From the NCBI GenBank assembly GCA_021200535.1, contig JAJQGL010000056.1, positions 19,108 to 53,265 of the forward strand: a DNA stretch of 34,158 nt, written 5' to 3'. Position numbers and translations under genes: made by a program. The notes beneath the pieces were generated by a model. That model had not been told where the DNA came from. It saw nothing but the letters and a program-made list of their open reading frames with translations, and did not search any database. Below are positions 14,932 through 23,843 of the stretch, piece by piece. This DNA is from Clostridiaceae bacterium. GTDB taxonomy: Bacteria > Bacillota > Clostridia > Lachnospirales > Lachnospiraceae. Positions within the stretch are counted from its first letter, which is position 1. Each line of letters opens with the position of its first letter.

Positions 14932-14951
14932 ACTGTGTCTATGAACACAGT
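14932..14951. repeat. Inverted repeat ACTGTGT-N6-ACACAGT in the glmS leader
   Basis: Perfect 7-bp arms around CTATGA lie in the expected 5' untranslated region of glmS, between its promoter and ribosome site. The arms match the palindrome at 3649-3663. It may be an operator overlapping the start of transcription or an mRNA hairpin. Confidence 0.55.
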
Positions 14952-14963
14952 CATCCGGTCAGA

Positions 14964-14992
14964 ATGATAACATAGAATCTTGCAGAAGTCTA
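14964..14992 (-). promoter_or_regulatory. Candidate glmS promoter
   Basis: On the minus strand, TAGACT (14987-14992) and TATCAT (14964-14969) are 17 bp apart, each near consensus. The -35 box contains the TAG stop codon of the VanZ-like gene. Transcription would start near 14957. Confidence 0.6.
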
Positions 14993-15571
14993 TTGTTTTT
15001 TCGCAGACGGATTGTGCCTTTTCTCCACACATATCCTCATCACATACCCACACGCTATCCATCCAATCACCCCACCAACCGTATTCCCTATAACGTCATC
15101 AAATATCTCGCAGAGCCCTCGACAGGTAAAATACTGTGTCAGTTCGATGGATAGGGAGAGGAGGAAGGAGAAAAGGAGTATCGGTCTGAGCCGGAAATTT
15201 TGGAGCCGTGCCAAAATACCCACAGGCACAAAAAGCAAAATATTTAACAATATTTCCACAGCCAAGGATGTACTGTGATTCACAATAACCTCATACCATG
15301 ACCAGAATGGGATTAATTCTGCTCGGCGTGTGTCTGCTGGTGTCCTGGCTATGAGTGTGATTAATAAAATGAAGAAGATGTAAGTGACGAATAAGGAGAT
15401 GAGGACAGCCTGTGTCCATTTCTTCTCCTCATTTCCACAGGTTCGCTTATCTCCCTGTTTCCGCTTTTCTACCGCTTTCCAGATGATGAGTGTGGCTATG
15501 AAAACGATGAGGAGGGAAAGACAATATGGAAGGCTTAGGTGGTTTTGTAATATGCTGTAGGCTGTTTCCAA
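14990..15571 (-). CDS. VanZ-family membrane protein
   Basis: A 193-aa integral membrane protein with four to five hydrophobic helices. The family pattern is present: L-L-I-T-L-I-A-R-T-P near the first loop, N-I-L-L-F-V-P-V-G-I-L in the middle, S-L-S-I-E-L-T-Q-Y-F and the C-terminal I-F-D-D-V-I-G-N-T-V-G-G-V-I-G. VanZ proteins give low-level glycopeptide resistance in some hosts, but most chromosomal members have no known role. It sits between the polysaccharide precursor genes and glmS. The start is TTG at 15571, eight bases after AGGAG; no better ATG exists. Confidence 0.85.
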   Translation of the reverse strand: METAYSILQNHLSLPYCLSLLIVFIATLIIWKAVEKRKQGDKRTCGNEEKKWTQAVLISLFVTYIFFILLITLIARTPADTRRAELIPFWSWYEVIVNHSTSLAVEILLNILLFVPVGILARLQNFRLRPILLFSFLLSLSIELTQYFTCRGLCEIFDDVIGNTVGGVIGWIACGYVMRICVEKRHNPSAKKQ

Positions 15572-15652
15572 ATGTCTATCTCCTCCATCGCTCCACTCAA
15601 TTTACCTGCTGTTCCTCCTCGCCACTGTGTTAATCACACCTCATCATGTCCG

Positions 15653-16744
15653 TCAGGACATATAAAACTCTTTATACCACTCCGCAAACTTCCTAAGTCC
15701 ATCCCTCAGACTCGTACTCGGTTTGAATCCGAAGTCTCTCTCCAAGGCACTCGTATCCGCATAGGTCACCGGCACATCCCCCGGTTGCATAGGCACTAAT
15801 TCCTTATGAGCATCGAAATCATAATCCTCACTCAACACCCCTGCACGGATCAGCTCCTGCTGCAAGATGACCACGAAGTCAAGCAGATTCTCCGGCTGAT
15901 TGTTGCCGATGTTATAAATACGATACGGCGGAACAGGCAATCCGTCCTCTCCATTCACTTTCTCCGGCGCACACTGCATCACACGTTTTACGCCCTCCAC
16001 AATGTCGTCCACATAGGTAAAGTCACGCTTGCAGTTGCCGTAGTTGAAAATCTGAATGGTCTTTCCGGCTCTTAATTTGTCCGTGAATCCGAAGTAAGCC
16101 ATATCCGGCCGCCCAGCCGGTCCATATACTGTGAAGAAACGTAAACCTGTGGAAGGGATGTTGTAAAGCTTGCTGTATGCGTGTGCGAGAAGCTCATTGC
16201 TCTTTTTCGTGGCCGCATAAAGGGACACAGGATTGTCCACCTTGTCATCTGTGGAATACGGCACCTTCTTGTTACTTCCGTACACGGATGAGGAGGAAGC
16301 GTAAACCAAATGCTCCACGCCTCTGTTCCCGTCATCATAGGAATGCCTGCAAGCTTCCAGTAAATTGTAAAATCCCAAAATATTGCTCTCAATATACACA
16401 TCCGGGTTCGTAATGCTGTACCGCACCCCTGCCTGTGCTGCTAGGTTGACCACAATCGAAGGTTTGTAATCGCGGAAAATAGCATCTACACATTCCTTAT
16501 CCGCAATACTTCCCTTCACGAAGCTCCATATAGATTCCGGATGCTGCTCTGCTGTCTTCTGTATCTCGTCAAGCCGATAGTTTTTAATGGATACGTCATA
16601 GTAATCGTTCAGATTGTCGATGCCGATGATATTCACAGGGGAGCAGGTATTCAGCAATTCCAGAACAAGGTTTGCACCGATGAATCCGGCGGCACCTGTG
16701 ACGAGGACGGTTTTATTTTTGATTTCTACATTCTTCTCTAACAT
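15653..16744 (-). CDS. UDP-glucuronate 4-epimerase (NAD-dependent SDR)
   Basis: A 363-aa extended short-chain dehydrogenase. The NAD-binding motif T-G-A-A-G-F-I-G is at residues 16-23, the catalytic Ser region A-S-S-S-S-V-Y-G at 148-155 and Y-A-A-T-K with Tyr175 and Lys179. R-F-F-T-V-Y-G-P-x-G-R-P-D-M-A is characteristic of the UDP-GlcA 4-epimerase (CapI/GAE) group. It would convert UDP-glucuronate to UDP-galacturonate. The gene directly upstream makes UDP-glucuronate, which supports the substrate. A GGAG site precedes the ATG at 16744. Confidence 0.88.
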   Translation of the reverse strand: MLEKNVEIKNKTVLVTGAAGFIGANLVLELLNTCSPVNIIGIDNLNDYYDVSIKNYRLDEIQKTAEQHPESIWSFVKGSIADKECVDAIFRDYKPSIVVNLAAQAGVRYSITNPDVYIESNILGFYNLLEACRHSYDDGNRGVEHLVYASSSSVYGSNKKVPYSTDDKVDNPVSLYAATKKSNELLAHAYSKLYNIPSTGLRFFTVYGPAGRPDMAYFGFTDKLRAGKTIQIFNYGNCKRDFTYVDDIVEGVKRVMQCAPEKVNGEDGLPVPPYRIYNIGNNQPENLLDFVVILQQELIRAGVLSEDYDFDAHKELVPMQPGDVPVTYADTSALERDFGFKPSTSLRDGLRKFAEWYKEFYMS

Positions 16745-16762
16745 TTCTCTACTCTCCTCGTT

Positions 16763-17995
16763 TCAATCGCGCCCGTACAAATCGCGTGTGTACACTTTAT
16801 CTTTCACATCATCCAAGCAGCTATCATACCGATTCGCAATGATGGATTGTGACTGTTCTTTGAAAGAAGCAAAATCATTCACAACTTTGCTGCCAAAGAA
16901 CGTGCTGCCGTCCTCAAGCGTCGGCTCATATATAATCACAGTAGCGCCTTTCGCTTTGATCCGCTTCATAACACCCTGGATGGAGGACTGGCGGAAATTA
17001 TCGGAATTGGACTTCATCGTCAGACGATATACTCCGACTACTACTTCTTTTTCCTTCTCCGCACTATATTCTTCCGAATTGCCGTAGGCTCCTGCAATTT
17101 CCAAAACTCTATCCGCTATGAAGTCTTTCCTGGTCCTGTTACTCTCCACAATCGCTTCGATCAGATTTTCCGGCACGTCCTCATAGTTGGCTAACAGCTG
17201 TTTTGTGTCTTTCGGCAAGCAGTAGCCACCGTACCCGAACGAAGGATTATTATAGTGGTTACCTATTCTTGGGTCAAGGCACACGCCATTGATAATCTGC
17301 TGTGTATTAAGCCCCTTCATCTCAGCATAGGTGTCCAGTTCGTTGAAATAACTCACTCTCAACGCCAGATAGGTATTGGCAAAGAGTTTCACAGCTTCTG
17401 CTTCTGTGAATCCCATGATGAGTGTGTCTATATTCTCTTTAAGCGCACCTTCCTGCAACAACCCTGCAAAGGTATTAGCTGCTTTCACAAGTCTGGCATT
17501 CTCTACGTCAGTCCCTACAATAATGCGCGAAGGGTACAGGTTATCATACAGAGCCTTGCTCTCCCGCAAAAACTCTGGACTAAAGATGATATTATCACAG
17601 TGGAATTTCTCCCGGACACTCGCAGTGTATCCTACCGGAATCGTACTCTTTATTACCATCACAGCGTCCGGATTGTACTGGATCACCAATTTAATCACAG
17701 CCTCCACTGCCGAAGTATCGAAGAAGTTCTTCTTGCTGTCATAGTTAGTCGGCGCTGCGATGATTACGAAATCCGCATCTTTGTACGCACTCTCTGCATC
17801 CAGTGTGGCTGTTAAATCCAGCTCCTTCTCAGCTAAATACTTCTCTATGTATTCATCCTGGATGGGACTCTCTCTCCTATTGATTTTCTCCACTTTGGAC
17901 TCTACGATGTCCACAGCTTTGACTTCGTTGTGCTGGGCTAAGAGGACGGCTAAGGATAAGCCGACATAGCCTGTTCCTGCTACTGCTATTTTCAT
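16763..17995 (-). CDS. ugd: UDP-glucose 6-dehydrogenase
   Basis: A 410-aa enzyme that oxidises UDP-glucose to UDP-glucuronate in the cytoplasm. The Rossmann motif G-T-G-Y-V-G is at residues 7-12, K-S-T-I-P-V-G at 116-122, S-P-E-F-L-R-E-S at 139-146, and the catalytic Cys259 lies in [13 protein letters not shown]. Lys203 and Asn207 are in the central helix. The gene is complete. With the adjacent epimerase it supplies uronic acids, so the polymer is probably acidic. It starts with ATG after AAGGAG. Confidence 0.95.
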   Translation of the reverse strand: MKIAVAGTGYVGLSLAVLLAQHNEVKAVDIVESKVEKINRRESPIQDEYIEKYLAEKELDLTATLDAESAYKDADFVIIAAPTNYDSKKNFFDTSAVEAVIKLVIQYNPDAVMVIKSTIPVGYTASVREKFHCDNIIFSPEFLRESKALYDNLYPSRIIVGTDVENARLVKAANTFAGLLQEGALKENIDTLIMGFTEAEAVKLFANTYLALRVSYFNELDTYAEMKGLNTQQIINGVCLDPRIGNHYNNPSFGYGGYCLPKDTKQLLANYEDVPENLIEAIVESNRTRKDFIADRVLEIAGAYGNSEEYSAEKEKEVVVGVYRLTMKSNSDNFRQSSIQGVMKRIKAKGATVIIYEPTLEDGSTFFGSKVVNDFASFKEQSQSIIANRYDSCLDDVKDKVYTRDLYGRD

Positions 17996-18021
17996 GGTTG
18001 TTGATACTCCTTCTATATATT

Positions 18022-18531
18022 TTAGGCTCCAGTTGCTCCGGCCAATTCCAATGCTCTCCCAGTAGTCGCAGCTGCCTCTTTCACAGCATCTGCCATTTTC
18101 CCAGCTGTGATAATCGTCTCCTTTAATACAGCCAATATTTCTCTGTCACCTTTTTTCATAAGCTCAATGCCTTTTATGGTCATTTTGTAGTAGGGTACGT
18201 CACAAGACAGTATCACCTGTTTTATGTAACCGCCTTCTATGAGCTCATCAATGAACGACTGAAAATCCTGCTCTGTCCGTCCGTACAGTTCCGGGAAGAC
18301 AGCGTAGCCTTTATTTATTCCGGTCAGAATGCTCTTTAGAATGACATCCTGTTTGCTTATCCGCCTTATGCGATTAGCAGTATATGGCTTTCTCGCGTCA
18401 TCTGGGATAAGCCATTCACCGTCCTTATTCTTTTCAACTCCACCTATGTAACCTTTGGAAATCCATGTAAGAACGGTAGCTTCTTTTACTTTATTCGGTT
18501 TTTCTTTTGCAAATTCTGATACCGTCTTCAT
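18022..18531 (-). CDS. Excisionase-like HTH protein, 169 aa
   Basis: The N-terminus ([35 protein letters not shown]) matches the HTH_17/excisionase-type winged helix in which a recognition helix and wing end in W-x-I-P. The middle ([16 protein letters not shown]) is a second winged-helix-like domain, and the C-terminus is an Ala-rich helix. A DNA-binding regulator is likely. This type is normal in mobile elements and unexpected between ugd and nucleotidyltransferase genes. It may regulate the polysaccharide operon or be cargo from an insertion. The start is ATG at 18531 behind GAGG. Confidence 0.75.
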   Translation of the reverse strand: MKTVSEFAKEKPNKVKEATVLTWISKGYIGGVEKNKDGEWLIPDDARKPYTANRIRRISKQDVILKSILTGINKGYAVFPELYGRTEQDFQSFIDELIEGGYIKQVILSCDVPYYKMTIKGIELMKKGDREILAVLKETIITAGKMADAVKEAAATTGRALELAGATGA

Positions 18532-18560
18532 GTGTGTCCTCTGTGTGGGTTAGGTGGCTA

Positions 18561-19193
18561 TTATTGTTCTTTCATCAGTCTCTCACCTGTGGGTATTATG
18601 TCTTTTGGATGATCACAGTGTGCATATGCTCCGGGTTTCTCCGGGATTGTGACTGTGTACCCGGTTACTTCACCGTTCTCGATTTCTTCAGTTGCTTCTA
18701 TATGAAATGGAAATTGCTCCCTAGTGTTCTTCTTTACAATGTACCACTCCTCTATTGGCAGTGGCTCCTCGCCCTTCATCACACCAGCCTGTACTGCGTC
18801 CTCAAGGCTCTCCTTTATACCACACATATCACAGATGATAATGTCTGCTCTTCTGGATACAGCGTGTGTATGAAGAGAACCGGGCATCTCATCGCCACAG
18901 CGTGGACAGTAGGAACCGTCATGCTGGAGGTGTGCTTCTTTGTTAATGTAATAAAGTGCCGCTTCATGAGGTGTGGCTATGTGGATTTCGTCAACTGGAA
19001 AAGCAACTCCAAGAGTTGAACCTGTCAACCAATTAACATGAACTGTTCCAATATCATCTACACCCGTTACAACTCCGGCTGTGCCGATTTCCGGTGCTTG
19101 CTCGTCTATCATCTTATCTAAAACCACAACAGTCCCGGTTAAATACTGTGTTCTTAAATCTTCTATAGTGGTTTTATCCGGGTATGTGTTCAT
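18561..19193 (-). CDS. DUF4314-domain protein with zinc-binding cysteines
   Basis: A 210-aa protein. The start is ATG at 19193, eight bases after GAGG; an upstream GTG has no spaced site. Residues about 15-70 match DUF4314: G-T-V-V-V-L-D-K-M, D-E-Q-A-P, G-T-A-G-V-V-T-G-V-D-D-I-G-T-V-H-V-N-W and V-D-E-I-H. A zinc-binding part follows with C-P-R-C-G-D-E-M and C-D-M-C-G. DUF4314 proteins are abundant on Clostridia conjugative elements and prophages; the function is unknown. Its place inside the polysaccharide operon, beside an excisionase-like gene, hints that the locus is part of, or was invaded by, a mobile element. Confidence 0.8.
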   Translation of the reverse strand: MNTYPDKTTIEDLRTQYLTGTVVVLDKMIDEQAPEIGTAGVVTGVDDIGTVHVNWLTGSTLGVAFPVDEIHIATPHEAALYYINKEAHLQHDGSYCPRCGDEMPGSLHTHAVSRRADIIICDMCGIKESLEDAVQAGVMKGEEPLPIEEWYIVKKNTREQFPFHIEATEEIENGEVTGYTVTIPEKPGAYAHCDHPKDIIPTGERLMKEQ

Positions 19194-19238
19194 CTCGTAC
19201 ACCTCACTCACTTATTCTCGACTACAGTTTCGGTTATT

Positions 19239-20126
19239 TCATAAAGGCGATTCATACACACCGTTTTCAACAAGTTTCTTGAAACTCTCCTCAACATAAG
19301 CCTGATCTTCTGCATATGTAACTCCAAACCATTTGTCATTTGTTTCAAGCATTTCTACAGATGCCTTACCATAGCCAATCAGCTTATCAATAATGGTTGG
19401 CAGAAGATATTCTGTAGTTGCTGCATCTGAGTCATTCAAGAACTGAACAAAACCCGATTCCAGAACATCCATGAACTCTGGTGTCAATCCCCACATATTC
19501 ATCGAAACATGAGCATTCGGGTTAATCTCTCCGACATATTCTACCGCAGCGCCATTATCCGTCTTAATGATATGGTAGGTTTCTTTTACTGCCTGTAAGT
19601 AATTATTCTCGTTTATTTGACAGATTCCCCTCGTTACGGAACCGTTCTGACTTAGAGTGTTTTTTAATATGAATCCAGCCATGCAATATTGGAACTGAGT
19701 TTTCTCATGAGCAACTAAAAAATCATGAATCTTTACAAACGCTTCTTTCCCATAATAATCATCAGCATTAATTACACAAAAAGGTTCATTTATAATTTCC
19801 TTTGCTGCTAAAACAGCCTGCCCAGTACCCCATGGCTTTATCCTGTTCTCCGGCACCGAGAATCCATCAGGTAAATCGGATAGTTCCTGGAAAACGTATT
19901 CTACCTCACAGATATTCGAGATACGATTTCCAATGATGTCTTTGAAGTCAGCTTCGATGTCCTTACGGATAATAAATACAATCCTATCAAATCCCGCTTC
20001 AAGGGCATCATGAATGGAATAGTCTATGATGAGTTCACCACTCGGTCCTACCGGGGTGAGTTGCTTTATACCCTTCCCAAACCGGCTGCCAATACCGGCA
20101 GCCATAATCAATAGTGTCGTTTTCAT
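19239..20126 (-). CDS. Sugar-phosphate nucleotidyltransferase, 295 aa
   Basis: The start is ATG at 20126 after AAGGAG; the frame is open upstream but without a ribosome site. The N-terminus L-L-I-M-A-A-G-I-G-S-R-F-G-K-G-I-K-Q-L is the nucleotide-binding loop of the nucleotidyltransferase family, followed by I-I-D-Y-S-I-H-D-A and the metal-binding V-I-N-A-D-D-Y-Y-G. M-N-M-W-G-L-T-P lies in the sugar-binding half. It would activate a sugar phosphate with NTP for the repeat unit; the exact sugar is not evident, as it is neither a typical GalU nor RfbA. It begins 89 nt after the DUF1919 gene. Confidence 0.85.
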   Translation of the reverse strand: MKTTLLIMAAGIGSRFGKGIKQLTPVGPSGELIIDYSIHDALEAGFDRIVFIIRKDIEADFKDIIGNRISNICEVEYVFQELSDLPDGFSVPENRIKPWGTGQAVLAAKEIINEPFCVINADDYYGKEAFVKIHDFLVAHEKTQFQYCMAGFILKNTLSQNGSVTRGICQINENNYLQAVKETYHIIKTDNGAAVEYVGEINPNAHVSMNMWGLTPEFMDVLESGFVQFLNDSDAATTEYLLPTIIDKLIGYGKASVEMLETNDKWFGVTYAEDQAYVEESFKKLVENGVYESPL

Positions 20127-20214
20127 ATATCTCCTTAAAACATTGGTTCTAATTGTAATCTCTTTACACACACACTGTGACTTCCTTCTTGTGGACGTTA
20201 GGACGATACCATAA

Positions 20215-20879
20215 TTACTTAAGTAAGATTCCGTCTCCATTTATAAAAGCAGGCACATCAAAATATCTATTGTAGTAATATGTATCGTTACGGATTTGCT
20301 CATCATCCTCAAAACCAGGATAATATACGCCGCATTTATAATGATGTTCCTCTTCCGGTACAAACATAAATTTCTTCCCTGGAAGTTCTAAGAAATCGAA
20401 TTCCTTAAGTTGCTCTTTCGTGCAGGAATTCATATAAGAGAATTTGAAAATGAGATTATCCCAATTTACTCTCTTAACTCTCTTTGTCCACTTGTCTTTC
20501 GTAAGGACAGCTTTCTTATAATGCACAAATACGATTTCAACATCGTCCAAAACACCAATAGGGCAGTCCTCATTTCCATTATTTTTAATCTGTTCCTTAT
20601 GCCTAGCCTCTTGCGCAGTGATCATCTTAATGTCCAACGAAAGATAGTATTCAAGCTTCTGGACAAATTTCAAATAATCATCGGCAAAGAAATAACACCC
20701 CACTGTAGGCGACTGCTTTTGTAATCCAAATGATTCATAGATTACCCCCCCCAACAATTATTTGAGATTATTGTAAAATCCGTATTATTCAACTTTTTAC
20801 GTTGATGAAATGCTCTAAAATTTCTTGTCTTCATTTCGGCTTGATGAAGAATTCTCTCTGGTAACGCTGGGTTAAACAC
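20215..20879 (-). pseudogene. DUF1919 polysaccharide protein, frameshifted at a G8 tract
   Basis: The start is GTG at 20879, overlapping the flippase stop codon and preceded by GGAGG eight bases upstream. The reading frame continues through F-T-I-I-S-N-N-C-W-G-G and then meets TAA right after a run of eight G, giving a 45-residue peptide. One more G would rejoin the downstream frame V-I-Y-E-S-F-G-L-Q and give a normal 221-aa DUF1919 protein. N-N-C-W-G-G is the conserved start of this family, which occurs in capsule and exopolysaccharide loci and is probably a sugar-modifying or transferase enzyme. The downstream frame alone opens with TTG at 20757 but lacks the conserved strand. It is either phase-off or damaged. 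Confidence 0.85.
20745..20752. repeat. G8 homopolymer (C8 on the plus strand) inside the DUF1919 gene
   Basis: A run of eight G on the coding strand lies within codons for W-G-G. The run length decides whether the gene is open (nine) or closed (eight, as here). Such tracts are classical slipped-strand mispairing sites. Confidence 0.8.
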
Positions 20880-22311
20880 TGTTAATTCCTCCTCGATTGA
20901 ATTGTTTTTTTAAATACAAATACACAATACTCAGCATCGCATAAATTATAAATCCGACAATCATTTTCGTAAGAATATTAAGTATCGGGCTTGCAATTTG
21001 TATATATGAAAGACAAATATACATCAGCAAACCTATCATGCAAAATGCAACTGTATCAATTATAAAAGAACTATAATTATATATTCTGGTAGTCATAACG
21101 ACTTGAACAATCAATACAGCAAATTCCGCTAACACAGTACCCCAGACTGCTCCAAGCCCTTGGTAGACTGGAATCAAGAAATAATTAGCTACGAGATTAA
21201 CTGCTGCGCCAGCAAATACAGAATATATATAAATATTATCTTTCCCTGATGGAATAATCAATTGAGTCCGAACTGATCCAGCTATGGACTTGAAAACAAT
21301 TGTCGGGCAAAGACATGCTATATAAATACCACATGTTGCAAATTCAGCCCCATAAAACCAGACAGCAAAAGTTTGAGAAACACTCGAAAGACCAAATGCA
21401 AATAATATACTGCCGCAAGACATAAATATCATAGACTTTGCGAACAGTTCTCTACTCTTATCTTTTTTACCACTCGCCAACAAATTGGACATTCTGGGCA
21501 TCAGCACATTTCCAACGGCCATTACAATCGAATTTGGAATTTGAGCAATTTTCTCAGCGTTCGTATAAAATGCAACTTCATCATCCGTACTCAGCCAGCC
21601 AAGCATTAACTTATCCATAATATTGTATAAGCTAATGGCGATAACCGGTATGAATAAAACTAAATTCGGTTTAATGTGTGATAATACCCCTTTATAGCTT
21701 ACCTTGACGAACGAAATTTGTTTTTTAGCAAACGGCCATAATACTGCAACACTAAGCAGTGTTCCAAACGACATTATGAAAGTATAAATGGCCAGATCAC
21801 CAGTATCCTTTACAAAGAGGAACACTGCAGCCGCATTTAGCAACTTTATTATAATATTTCGAGTTACCGTTACCTTAAATTGTTCCGTTCCAAAAAAGAA
21901 CCACGAAATATCTAAACCGGCGGAAACAACGTAAAAGATTTGTAAGATATAGATAATCTTATTATCAGAGATAGCGAAAAAAACATAAGCTATGAAGCAA
22001 GCAGTAACAATAAGTGTCATAATAACCTGGAAAATATATATCTCCCAGAATGTCTTGCTCATTTCCTTCTTATTATCGCGAACTCTTGCTATTGCTCTAT
22101 TTCCGTAATTGGACACCCCAAGCATGCCAAATAGAACAAAATAGTTTGCAAAAGCTTGTGTATACGAATATACACCAAGTTTAGTCGCTCCAAGAACTCG
22201 CGATATATAAGGCGACGTGATCAGTGGTATAATAAGAATAAACACCTGATACAACGTACTATAGATAATATTTGATTTCAGGTTATCCCCTTTTTCTTTA
22301 TTCAATCCCAT
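20872..22311 (-). CDS. Oligosaccharide flippase (Wzx-like)
   Basis: A 479-aa polytopic membrane protein with about 12-14 hydrophobic helices and the MATE/PST-type N-terminus: I-I-P-L-I-T-S-P-Y-I-S-R-V-L-G and G-V-Y-S-Y-T-Q-A-F-A-N-Y-F. It would move the undecaprenyl-linked repeat unit across the membrane. GAGGA sits in front of the ATG at 22311, and the preceding polymerase gene ends four bases away. Its C-terminal Ile/Asn-Ser-Val stop overlaps the GTG start of the DUF1919 gene. Low GC compared with glmS and ugd suggests the cluster's variable core. Confidence 0.9.
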   Translation of the reverse strand: MGLNKEKGDNLKSNIIYSTLYQVFILIIPLITSPYISRVLGATKLGVYSYTQAFANYFVLFGMLGVSNYGNRAIARVRDNKKEMSKTFWEIYIFQVIMTLIVTACFIAYVFFAISDNKIIYILQIFYVVSAGLDISWFFFGTEQFKVTVTRNIIIKLLNAAAVFLFVKDTGDLAIYTFIMSFGTLLSVAVLWPFAKKQISFVKVSYKGVLSHIKPNLVLFIPVIAISLYNIMDKLMLGWLSTDDEVAFYTNAEKIAQIPNSIVMAVGNVLMPRMSNLLASGKKDKSRELFAKSMIFMSCGSILFAFGLSSVSQTFAVWFYGAEFATCGIYIACLCPTIVFKSIAGSVRTQLIIPSGKDNIYIYSVFAGAAVNLVANYFLIPVYQGLGAVWGTVLAEFAVLIVQVVMTTRIYNYSSFIIDTVAFCMIGLLMYICLSYIQIASPILNILTKMIVGFIIYAMLSIVYLYLKKQFNRGGINSV

Positions 22312-22315
22312 TCAG

Positions 22316-23722
22316 CTATTCCTCTTGCAGATTGGAAAAATCGTACTCGCTGTCAACAAACTTACACATAATGACCATTGGTAGAAGTGTTGATGTAAAA
22401 GTAGATCCAAATAAAATAAAATTTTTGCATACAATCATTGATGACAGATATAACATAAACATGGTGTATGTTCCATATGAAAATATATGTTTTGCAGAAT
22501 GCATCCTTTCTTCAGCGTGTATAGCCCCCTTTGCAAATAACATAGAAAGAATCGGTGAAAATACAAAGCCAAAATAATGATATGACTCTCCTACCAAGGG
22601 TAATATTTGTCCTGCTATATCATTTCTTTCACAAAATATTTCTGTAAGATTCGTCACTTGAAGACCAAACAACGAATTTCTAAATGGGATCATAGTATAA
22701 AAATCCGCGAATATAGTATTCAAAACATTGGTCCTCTCGATTTTTACAGTTCCCGCCACATTAGCGATCCCAGGAAGATATGCCTGTAAAGAACTGCCGA
22801 GATTTTCCACATATGCATCCCAAGATGTAAATCCTCCCTTTATAAAAGGCAGTATTACAAGTGCAGCCGCCATCGCCGTTCCAAAAACACCAAGCATAAT
22901 TCTTTTTGAACCCGGCCAAAGTTTTATAGTTGCAAATAAAATAAAAAATAAGATATAGAATGCGAACATTAATTGTGAACTTATAAAAGTCATTTGTATC
23001 AAAGCTATTACAAGTGCGGATATAATACCCACAGATGTCCGTGAGGAACGTTGTCTTATTTTATAGAGTACCCACAAGGTAACAAAGAATCTGCAAAAAG
23101 TCACTAGCATTGCTCCTATGGTATACAATGCTCTGGTAGAAGAAGATAACTCATCTTTGTCGACATTATTTGCAATTTGTACCAGGTTTTCAATGTTGAA
23201 TAAGGAATCAAAAGAATCCCTTAAAGATGGCACAGTAATCCAAATTACGATCGTTATGAAAAATAACCCGAACAGCATGACATTAAATAATCTTTGCTGG
23301 AACGCACCATAATTCAGAAAGCCATCTCGATCACCAACAGACCATGGAGTTACTACTTTCAACCTCCGTGACAGTACAATAAATACCATAAATGTTTCAT
23401 ACAACATCAACGCTATTGATAAGTTCACATCGCTCTCGCTTGTGATATTGATTCCTAGTTTAAAGTCGTTAGCCGCCAATAACAGCGGAGTGATCACATT
23501 TCTTATAAAGTACAAAGCGTAGATTATAATCTGAGAAGGATATACTAACATTTCATCTGCGACAGGTGCAAAGACGAGCATAATAATACCGTGTATTAAT
23601 GGAAGCAAGAACAAATATTTATATACAGTACTACTACCATTATCACCTAGGAACATTGAAATGTATATTATAACGAAAGCTACTATGCCGATCGAAATAT
23701 TTTTGTAAACAGAATTTCTCAT
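22316..23722 (-). CDS. Wzy-like oligosaccharide repeat polymerase
   Basis: A 468-aa membrane protein with roughly 12 hydrophobic segments and few recognisable motifs, as usual for Wzy polymerases. The start is ATG at 23722 behind AGGAG; an upstream TTG/ATG candidate has no site. The long central loop between helices (about residues 300-370, with N-L-G-S-S-L-Q-A-Y-L-P-G) and the position directly before the flippase support the polymerase call over a generic membrane protein. It would link repeat units on the outer face of the membrane. It is the only full-size polymerase candidate in the window. Confidence 0.75.
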   Translation of the reverse strand: MRNSVYKNISIGIVAFVIIYISMFLGDNGSSTVYKYLFLLPLIHGIIMLVFAPVADEMLVYPSQIIIYALYFIRNVITPLLLAANDFKLGINITSESDVNLSIALMLYETFMVFIVLSRRLKVVTPWSVGDRDGFLNYGAFQQRLFNVMLFGLFFITIVIWITVPSLRDSFDSLFNIENLVQIANNVDKDELSSSTRALYTIGAMLVTFCRFFVTLWVLYKIRQRSSRTSVGIISALVIALIQMTFISSQLMFAFYILFFILFATIKLWPGSKRIMLGVFGTAMAAALVILPFIKGGFTSWDAYVENLGSSLQAYLPGIANVAGTVKIERTNVLNTIFADFYTMIPFRNSLFGLQVTNLTEIFCERNDIAGQILPLVGESYHYFGFVFSPILSMLFAKGAIHAEERMHSAKHIFSYGTYTMFMLYLSSMIVCKNFILFGSTFTSTLLPMVIMCKFVDSEYDFSNLQEE

Positions 23723-23752
23723 ATATCTCCTCGCTCCAACAAACGAAACCAA

Positions 23753-23842
23753 TTATAATATACCGGTGTGTCCGGACTTATGAAGTGTATAAATCATTCC
23801 GTATATTAAAACCGAGAATAGATACACATAATATACTGTCAT
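23753..23842 (-). CDS. 29-residue hydrophobic ORF, possible EpsG-type remnant
   Basis: The start is ATG at 23842 with AGGAG at good spacing, overlapping the end of the glycosyltransferase gene. The peptide begins M-T-V-Y-Y-V-Y-L-F-S-V-L-I-Y-G-M-I-Y and ends after H-T-G-I-L. The beginning resembles the first helix of EpsG-type polysaccharide polymerases. The rest of such a gene is absent; the Wzy-like gene starts 31 nt later. It may be a decay remnant or a genuine small membrane peptide. Confidence 0.4.
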   Translation of the reverse strand: MTVYYVYLFSVLIYGMIYTLHKSGHTGIL

Positions 23843-23843
23843 T

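Noticed and set aside
14889-14989. glmS ribozyme upstream of glmS
   Set aside because: The gap to the VanZ-like gene is only about 101 nt and contains a promoter; the ribozyme core cannot fit.
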